From the NCBI GenBank assembly GCA_030654645.1, contig JAURXC010000226.1, positions 1-8,469 of the forward strand: DNA of 8,469 nt, given 5' to 3'. Both the position numbers and the translations under genes were made by a program. Position 1 is the stretch's first letter. The number at the start of each line of letters is the position of its first letter. The notes beneath the pieces were generated by a model, which did no database searches, was not told the origin of the DNA, and saw only the letters and a program-made list of their open reading frames with translations. The DNA is from Deltaproteobacteria bacterium (GTDB lineage Bacteria; Desulfobacterota; Desulfuromonadia; Geobacterales; Pseudopelobacteraceae). Positions 4,665 through 8,469 of this stretch are shown piece by piece.

Positions 4665-6337
4665 TGTTTGTCCTCCCGTTTGCCGCGAATCATCGATTCC
4701 GGGTGCTGCTCCAGGTAATCGCCGAGTACCCGCAGCGACTGCGCCGCACGCGACACCTCCCGCAGGGTTTCGCGCAGGTCTAGCTGCACCGGCGCATCCG
4801 CCGCCAGAACCTGATTCGCGCCGCCCAACGTCTTGCGGGCCTCTCCCAGGGTCTTGCGTACATCCTCCAGTGACTGTCGTGTTTCCACCAGTACCGAGCG
4901 CGCTTCCGGAATGACCGCGCTGTCCAGGTTCTTGAGCAACTTCTCGGCACTCTTCAGGGTGGTGTCCAGCGACCGGATCGTTTTTCCGGCATCTCCGGCC
5001 AGTTCCTCGAACGGTATCTTCTCGATCTTGCTGGCGATCTGCATTAACTTCTTCTGCATCTGATCCATGGAGCCGGGGACGGAGGGGAACCGGGGCGGAG
5101 TCTTGCTCCAGTCAATTTTGGCCGCCGGCGCCTTTGGAAAGAAGTCCAGCGCTACGTACAGTTGTCCGGTCAGCAGGCTTCCACTTTTGAGCTCCGCACG
5201 GAAACCGTGCGCGACCAGATCGTTGAGAAATGCCCGCGAATCCAGTGGTTTGGCCTGTTTCGGTCTGTTGCCGTTCCGTGCCCGCAGGCGCTCCGGATAA
5301 AACTGTATCTCGACCGGGATCGATATCTCCGAATTTCCGGAATCCAGCGCCACGTCGATCTTGGTTACTTCCCCTACGGTAACCCCTCGCAAGTCCACCG
5401 GGGCTCCGACCGGAAGACCACGCACCGATTCCTTGAATACCAGCTGGTAGGTCTCGATAGTTTCGGCGTGTTTCAATGCCTCGTCCTTGGTCTGGAACAG
5501 GGTGAAGACGTTGTTGGAACTGGCGGATGGCGCTTCGATACGGTCTTGGGGGGTCTGGAAGGAGATCCCTCCCAGAAGGATTGAAACCATGGATTCGGTG
5601 TTGATCTTGACACCGCTGGTGTTGAGGGTCAGGTCAATGCCGCTGGCATGCCAGAAGATGGAGTTGGTTTTGACATACTGGTCAAAGGGAGCCCTTATGA
5701 AAGCTTTTATGGTAACCCCTTTGCCGTCCCTGTCCAGTTCGGTGGCGATCACCTGTCCCACCTGCATGCGCCGGAAGAAGATCGGCGAGGAGGTGTCGAG
5801 CGAGCCGACGTCGGCGGCATGCAGCACGAACTGGCGTCCGGGCACGTCCAGGGAGACGGCGGGAGGCGTTTCCAGTCCGATGAATTCATCCTGGCTTTCC
5901 GTCGATGTGCCGGCGTCAACGCCGATGTATGAGCCGCCGATCAGCGTGCCGAGCCCGGAAATATTGCCGCCCGAGATCCGGGCGCGCACCACCCAGAAAC
6001 GGGTGTCCTTCACCAGCAGCCCCCTGGCATCCTTCGACAGCTCGGCGGTCACCACCACATGGGAGCGGTCCTTGGCAATGGCAAGCCCCTTGACCTCGCC
6101 GATCTGCACGTCCTTGTACTTCAGCTTGGTCTTGCCCGCTTCCATCCCTTCTCCGGTCTTGAAAGTGATGGTGATGGTCTCGCCGCGATCCATGTAGGAT
6201 TTGACCGCCAGTGAAAGGCCGATCAGTGCCGCGACGATTGGGATGATCCAGACCAGCTGGATCGAGAAGCGCCGCTTCGGTTCGCTGATTGCGGTGGGGA
6301 TGTCGGAAAAATCGGGTTTGTGGTCGGTGTCGTTCAT
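4661..6337 (-). CDS. pqiB: PqiB-type triple-MCE intermembrane lipid transport protein
   Basis: 558 residues, close to E. coli PqiB (546). There is one N-terminal membrane anchor (about 27-46, LVWIIPIVAALIGLSLAV), then three MCE/MlaD domains: about 53-143 (ITITFKTGEGMEAGKTKLKY, VQIGEVKGL), 166-262 (SPIFFRRMQVGQVIATEL) and 296-402 (GLPVGAPVDLRGVTVGEVTKI). A long helical, coiled-coil-like C-terminus follows (about 424-550). In E. coli PqiB assembles as a hexameric syringe of stacked MCE rings with a coiled-coil needle spanning the periplasm, carrying lipid between inner and outer membranes. It starts at ATG 6337, sharing one base with the preceding stop (TAATG) behind a weak AGAGAG site, which points to translational coupling. 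All three domains look intact. Confidence 0.93.
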   Translation of the reverse strand: MNDTDHKPDFSDIPTAISEPKRRFSIQLVWIIPIVAALIGLSLAVKSYMDRGETITITFKTGEGMEAGKTKLKYKDVQIGEVKGLAIAKDRSHVVVTAELSKDARGLLVKDTRFWVVRARISGGNISGLGTLIGGSYIGVDAGTSTESQDEFIGLETPPAVSLDVPGRQFVLHAADVGSLDTSSPIFFRRMQVGQVIATELDRDGKGVTIKAFIRAPFDQYVKTNSIFWHASGIDLTLNTSGVKINTESMVSILLGGISFQTPQDRIEAPSASSNNVFTLFQTKDEALKHAETIETYQLVFKESVRGLPVGAPVDLRGVTVGEVTKIDVALDSGNSEISIPVEIQFYPERLRARNGNRPKQAKPLDSRAFLNDLVAHGFRAELKSGSLLTGQLYVALDFFPKAPAAKIDWSKTPPRFPSVPGSMDQMQKKLMQIASKIEKIPFEELAGDAGKTIRSLDTTLKSAEKLLKNLDSAVIPEARSVLVETRQSLEDVRKTLGEARKTLGGANQVLAADAPVQLDLRETLREVSRAAQSLRVLGDYLEQHPESMIRGKREDKQ

Positions 6338-6966
6338 TATGTGCTCTCTTTTTGTATGGGATCCCAGATCAGGCGCGGATCAAATTGCATGGATGCGAAC
6401 ATGGTCAGCACCACTACGGCGCCAAAGGCCAGTGCCGCCGGTCCTGCCTTTACGGTGGCCATGTTTCCGAGTTGCACCAGGGCTGCCAGGAGCGCCACCA
6501 CATAGATATCCAGCATCGACCAGCGTCCGACCAGCTCCACCAGCCGGTAGAGGCGCGTGCGTTGCCTGGGGCGCCAGAGGGAGCGGCGCTGCACCGAAAC
6601 CAGCAGCAGGGTAAGCGAGATCAGCTTGAGCAGCGGAATCGTGACACTGGCGATGAATACCACAACGGCAATCCCCCAGGAACCGGTCCTCCAGAGTTCG
6701 ACCACGCCGCTTATGATGGTGTCCTTGCGGTATTTGAGGAGCGAACCGGTTTCCATCATCGTCAGCAGGTTGGCGGGGATATACAGGATATAGGCGGAGA
6801 TCAGCAGTGCCCAGCAACGCGCCACGCTGCCCGGTTTGCGGTAATGCAGGGAGGCGCCGCAGCGGGGGCAGTTTGCCTGACCTGACCCCTGTTCAAGTCT
6901 GGACACCAGATTGCAGACGTGGCAGGAGCAAAGTCCCTGTTCGGCCGCGCTGGTCATTTCCGTCAT
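6337..6966 (-). CDS. pqiA: PqiA-family membrane protein, C-terminal-half type
   Basis: 209 residues corresponding to the second half of E. coli PqiA (about 417 residues). An N-terminal zinc ribbon has C15-x-x-C18 and C33-x-x-C36. About four membrane segments follow (50-70, 96-123, 151-167, 174-193). Family hallmarks are ILYIPANLL, LVELVGRWSMLDIYVVALL and FASMQFDPRLIWD, which I recall closely from E. coli PqiA. PqiA is the inner membrane partner of PqiB and probably feeds lipids to the MCE channel. The start at 6966 overlaps the previous gene's stop (ATGA) and has AAGGAGG seven bases upstream (6974-6980). This is the second of two half-size PqiA proteins. Confidence 0.9.
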   Translation of the reverse strand: MTEMTSAAEQGLCSCHVCNLVSRLEQGSGQANCPRCGASLHYRKPGSVARCWALLISAYILYIPANLLTMMETGSLLKYRKDTIISGVVELWRTGSWGIAVVVFIASVTIPLLKLISLTLLLVSVQRRSLWRPRQRTRLYRLVELVGRWSMLDIYVVALLAALVQLGNMATVKAGPAALAFGAVVVLTMFASMQFDPRLIWDPIQKEST

Positions 6967-7595
6967 GCCGACACCTCCTTATCCGCTCTGCTGTCCATGC
7001 GTTCCCAGATATCACGGGCGCTGAACGTTGCCGCGGCTGCGGCCAGCAGCAGGGTCAGAGCCCCAAAGGACCACAGGGCGATGCCGGGGATGACCTTGAA
7101 CGAGCTGGTGAGCTTCACCAGTGAAACCAGCACGCCCAGCATCAGCACCTCGATCATGCCCCATGGTTTGACGATTTTCAACATGCCCAGCAGGATGTAA
7201 GAGCCGGCGGGGATGTGTCGGAATTTCAGCGGCAGCAGGAGATAGGTCATCGTGATCAGCTCCAGGGCCGGGATGAGGATGGTGGTCAGGAAAACAAGCA
7301 GTGAAACGGAATGCATCTGCTTGTCCCACAGCGACTGAACCGCGCCGAACAGGTTGATCTCGCTGCCGGCCTCCTGGACTTCGATCGCGAAGATCGGGAA
7401 CAGGTTGGCAATCACGAACAGCACGGCGGCGGCCAGGGTGTAGGCCAGCGTGCGGTCGATGCTGTCGGTGGCGTTCCGGTACAGCACCGCTCCGCAACGT
7501 CTGCAGCTGGCGGCGCACCCCTTTTTGAGCGGGATCTCACGCTGCAGCAGATCGCAGTCGTGACAGGCGATGAGTTGTGCGGAATGATGTTCCAT
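6963..7595 (-). CDS. PqiA-family membrane protein, N-terminal-half type, first gene of the pqi operon
   Basis: 210 residues from the chosen start. A zinc ribbon has C11-x-x-C14 and C31-x-x-C34, followed by about four membrane segments (50-71, 95-122, 145-163, 168-191). Motifs include ANLFPIFAIEV, KPWGMIEVLMLGVLVSLVKL and RDIWERM, matching the first half of E. coli PqiA (SNLFPF, KTWGMAEIFLAGVLVSFVKL). It should pair with the next protein in the inner membrane to form a full-length-like PqiA. Start choice: an ATG at 7616 adds seven residues but has no ribosome site, while ATG 7595 has GAGGAG ten bases upstream (7606-7611) and begins like other family members (EHHSAQLIACHDC). I prefer 7595; 7616 remains possible. 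Confidence 0.87.
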   Translation of the reverse strand: MEHHSAQLIACHDCDLLQREIPLKKGCAASCRRCGAVLYRNATDSIDRTLAYTLAAAVLFVIANLFPIFAIEVQEAGSEINLFGAVQSLWDKQMHSVSLLVFLTTILIPALELITMTYLLLPLKFRHIPAGSYILLGMLKIVKPWGMIEVLMLGVLVSLVKLTSSFKVIPGIALWSFGALTLLLAAAAATFSARDIWERMDSRADKEVSA

Positions 7596-7639
7596 CCGGA
7601 AATCGCTCCTCTTCATTAAGGTGCCGTCAATCCTGGCAG

Positions 7640-7675
7640 GCGGCTAGTCCGCTTCGGGAGGATCGAACCCGAGGC
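7640..7675. other. Tandem hairpins in the leader of the pqi operon
   Basis: GCGG (7640-7643) can pair with CCGC (7649-7652). GCTTCGGG (7651-7658) can pair with CCCGAGGC (7668-7675), fully if one G-U is allowed in plus-strand RNA and with one mismatch in minus-strand RNA. No T tract follows on either strand, so it is not an obvious terminator. It sits just upstream of the pqi operon start and may structure the leader, or may be a decayed repeat. The rest of 7617-7777 shows nothing I can name. Confidence 0.3.
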
Positions 7676-7777
7676 CACGAAAATCCCAATCTAGCACAAC
7701 ATGAATTATTTTTCCTAATCCAGAAAACAGGATAAGTTATTTTACGAAGTATTAAAACCACACCCGGCAGCAATCAG

Positions 7778-7786
7778 TGCTATAAT
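7778..7786 (+). promoter_or_regulatory. Extended -10 promoter element for the lysine-rich protein gene
   Basis: TGCTATAAT is a perfect TGnTATAAT extended -10 box, 48 bases before the ATG at 7835. No good -35 is present at the usual distance, which is normal for extended -10 promoters. Confidence 0.55.
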
Positions 7787-7811
7787 TAATCCGCATCACA
7801 GCGCATTGCAA
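7783..7811 (-). promoter_or_regulatory. Possible divergent promoter for the pqi operon
   Basis: On the minus strand TTGCAA (7806-7811) and TAATTA (7783-7788) are separated by 17 bases, a passable sigma-70 pair. It overlaps the plus-strand extended -10, so the two would compete for polymerase. The distance to the first pqi start is about 190 bases, leaving a long leader. Weak evidence, sequence match only. Confidence 0.3.
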
Positions 7812-7834
7812 CTTCAATGACAAGGAGCAAAATC

Positions 7835-7942
7835 ATGAGCAAAGGCCAGGACAGCAAGAAAGCAACCAAAAAAGACCCTGCAAAAACCCCGAAGGAAAAA
7901 AAGGCCGACAAGAAGATCAAAAAGGACGAGAAGAAAAAATAA
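7835..7942 (+). CDS. Small lysine-rich protein (35 residues)
   Basis: ATG 7835 to TAA 7940-7942, preceded by AAGGAG (7822-7827) at an ideal seven-base spacing and by an extended -10 promoter. The product is extremely basic and polar: 16 of 35 residues are lysine, there is no hydrophobic core, and it begins MSKGQDSKKATKK. I recall short hypothetical proteins with the same MSKGxD...PAKT-K-KEKK style in various proteobacteria, which supports a real gene. It should be disordered and could bind nucleic acid or acidic partners, but no function is established that I can name. It stands alone between the divergent pqi operon and the AsmA-like gene. Confidence 0.75.
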   Translation: MSKGQDSKKATKKDPAKTPKEKKADKKIKKDEKKK

Positions 7943-8135
7943 ATAAAAGTTGCAGGTGATAAGCGGTTTTGTTCATCGAAGTTTCGTCGCTATAGCTGTA
8001 TCTCTTCCAGGCGTTTTTAGTCCGGGGGCTCCCTTATGTTTACTGAATTTCCGGTTTATAATGACTCCGGCCGAAATGATCGCCGGCAAGCTGTGAATCA
8101 AACTCCCAATGATGTCTCCCAGGGCCGATTTCCGC
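7943..8135 (+). promoter_or_regulatory. Intergenic region with a possible promoter for the AsmA-like gene
   Basis: TATAAT at 8057-8062 is a perfect -10 hexamer about 75 bases before the ATG at 8136. The hexamer 17 bases upstream (TTATGT, 8034-8039) is a poor -35. A short inverted repeat (CCGGC...GCCGG) lies around 8067-8085. No terminator for the lysine-rich gene is apparent in this stretch. Confidence 0.35.
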
Positions 8136-8469
8136 ATGAAAACTTCAAATGCCGGAACATATAAGAAAATCCTGCTCTATACCGTTTTTGCCTTTATTAC
8201 TCTGTTGCTGATTTTCCCCCTTGCCCTGAAAAAATATCTGGCTACTCCCCATGCCGCAGCGCAGATATCCCGGATGCTTTCCGGCAATCTGGGCCAGCCG
8301 GTTGTTATTAATTCGATCGACATCTCGGACGGCATCCTGCGCCTGAAGGGATTTTCTCTTGCAAACCCGGCAGAATTTCCGTCATCGAAATTGCTGGCAG
8401 CCGATTCAATTGCCATCAAGCCGGTATGGCTCAAGCTGTTGTCCGGCAACAGGATCTTTGACAGCATTG
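8136..8469 (+). CDS. AsmA-like membrane-anchored envelope protein (N-terminal part, cut by window end)
   Basis: The frame runs open from ATG 8136 to the end of the window (111 codons). Basic residues (K10, K11) precede one membrane anchor at about 12-31 (ILLYTVFAFITLLLIFPLAL). The following sequence has the layout of AsmA-family N-termini: SRMLSGNLGQPVVINSIDIS, GILRLKGFSLANPAEFPSSK, LLAADSIAIKPVWLKLLSGN. That order (a glycine turn, a strand ending in LRLKGFSLANP, then a strand with a basic-hydrophobic LL-x-G) is typical of the family. AsmA-like proteins are inner-membrane-anchored, beta-rich periplasmic proteins implicated in moving phospholipid to the outer membrane. An in-frame ATG at 8109 would add nine residues; neither start has a good ribosome site, and I prefer 8136 because it puts the anchor near the N-terminus. 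What follows is outside the window, so its length is unknown. Confidence 0.72.
   Translation, partial: MKTSNAGTYKKILLYTVFAFITLLLIFPLALKKYLATPHAAAQISRMLSGNLGQPVVINSIDISDGILRLKGFSLANPAEFPSSKLLAADSIAIKPVWLKLLSGNRIFDSI

Noticed and set aside
7660..7680. GGGTTCGATCC on the minus strand as a tRNA T-arm
   Set aside because: The T-stem pairs poorly and no acceptor, D- or anticodon stems can be found around it. At most it is a chance or relic match.
7650..7700. Minus-strand 17-codon frame ending DPPEAD as a leader peptide of the pqi operon
   Set aside because: It would need a GTG start with no ribosome site, and nothing supports translation.
7766..7780. GG...GC pattern as a sigma-54 promoter
   Set aside because: The spacing between the GG and GC elements is 11 rather than 10, and the flanking bases do not match TGGCAC/TTGC.
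8036..8164. 42-codon plus-strand frame overlapping the start of the AsmA-like gene
   Set aside because: Weak ribosome site, overlap with the better-supported membrane gene in another frame, and the likely -10 box lies inside it.

Overview
The window looks like part of a chromosome from a Gram-negative bacterium with an outer membrane. It carries a Pqi-type intermembrane lipid transport operon and the start of an AsmA-like envelope gene. A deltaproteobacterial (Desulfuromonadota/Geobacter-like) host is a plausible guess from gene content and base composition, but it is not proven. The backbone is GC-rich (hand count of positions 4501-4560: 42 of 60 G+C). The stretch from about 113 to 3895 is visibly AT-richer (positions 1501-1560: 20 of 60 G+C).

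Left edge (1-113): the last 18 codons of a plus-strand gene, probably an Uup-type ABC-F ATPase, followed by a strong Rho-independent terminator. The 3' end of this gene and its terminator recur almost perfectly at 3896-4001: about 106 bp with five mismatches, one of which turns the stop codon TAG into TGG. The two copies bracket an AT-rich island.

Island (113-3895): four minus-strand genes packed as one operon. In transcription order they encode an unrecognised 155-residue protein (TTG start), a metallo-beta-lactamase/beta-CASP RNase J-like nuclease (TTG start, overlapping the previous stop), a PD-(D/E)XK nuclease-like protein, and a HEAT-repeat protein. Two different predicted nuclease folds, a helical-repeat scaffold and an unknown protein, held between direct repeats at the 3' end of a housekeeping gene, make a good candidate for an uncharacterised defence or mobile cassette. 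No integrase, transposase or methylase is visible.

Backbone on the right (4038-7616): a minus-strand operon with overlapping stop and start codons. It encodes two half-size PqiA proteins (each with a zinc ribbon and about four membrane segments), a three-MCE-domain PqiB and a PqiC-type lipoprotein. Together these would make an envelope-spanning lipid conduit. It converges with the uup-side terminator.

Right edge (7617-8469): divergent promoter-like sequences, a plus-strand 35-residue lysine-rich protein, and the N-terminus of an AsmA-like membrane-anchored protein cut by the window end. AsmA-like proteins are also linked to lipid traffic between membranes, so the neighbourhood has an envelope theme into which the nuclease island appears to have been inserted.
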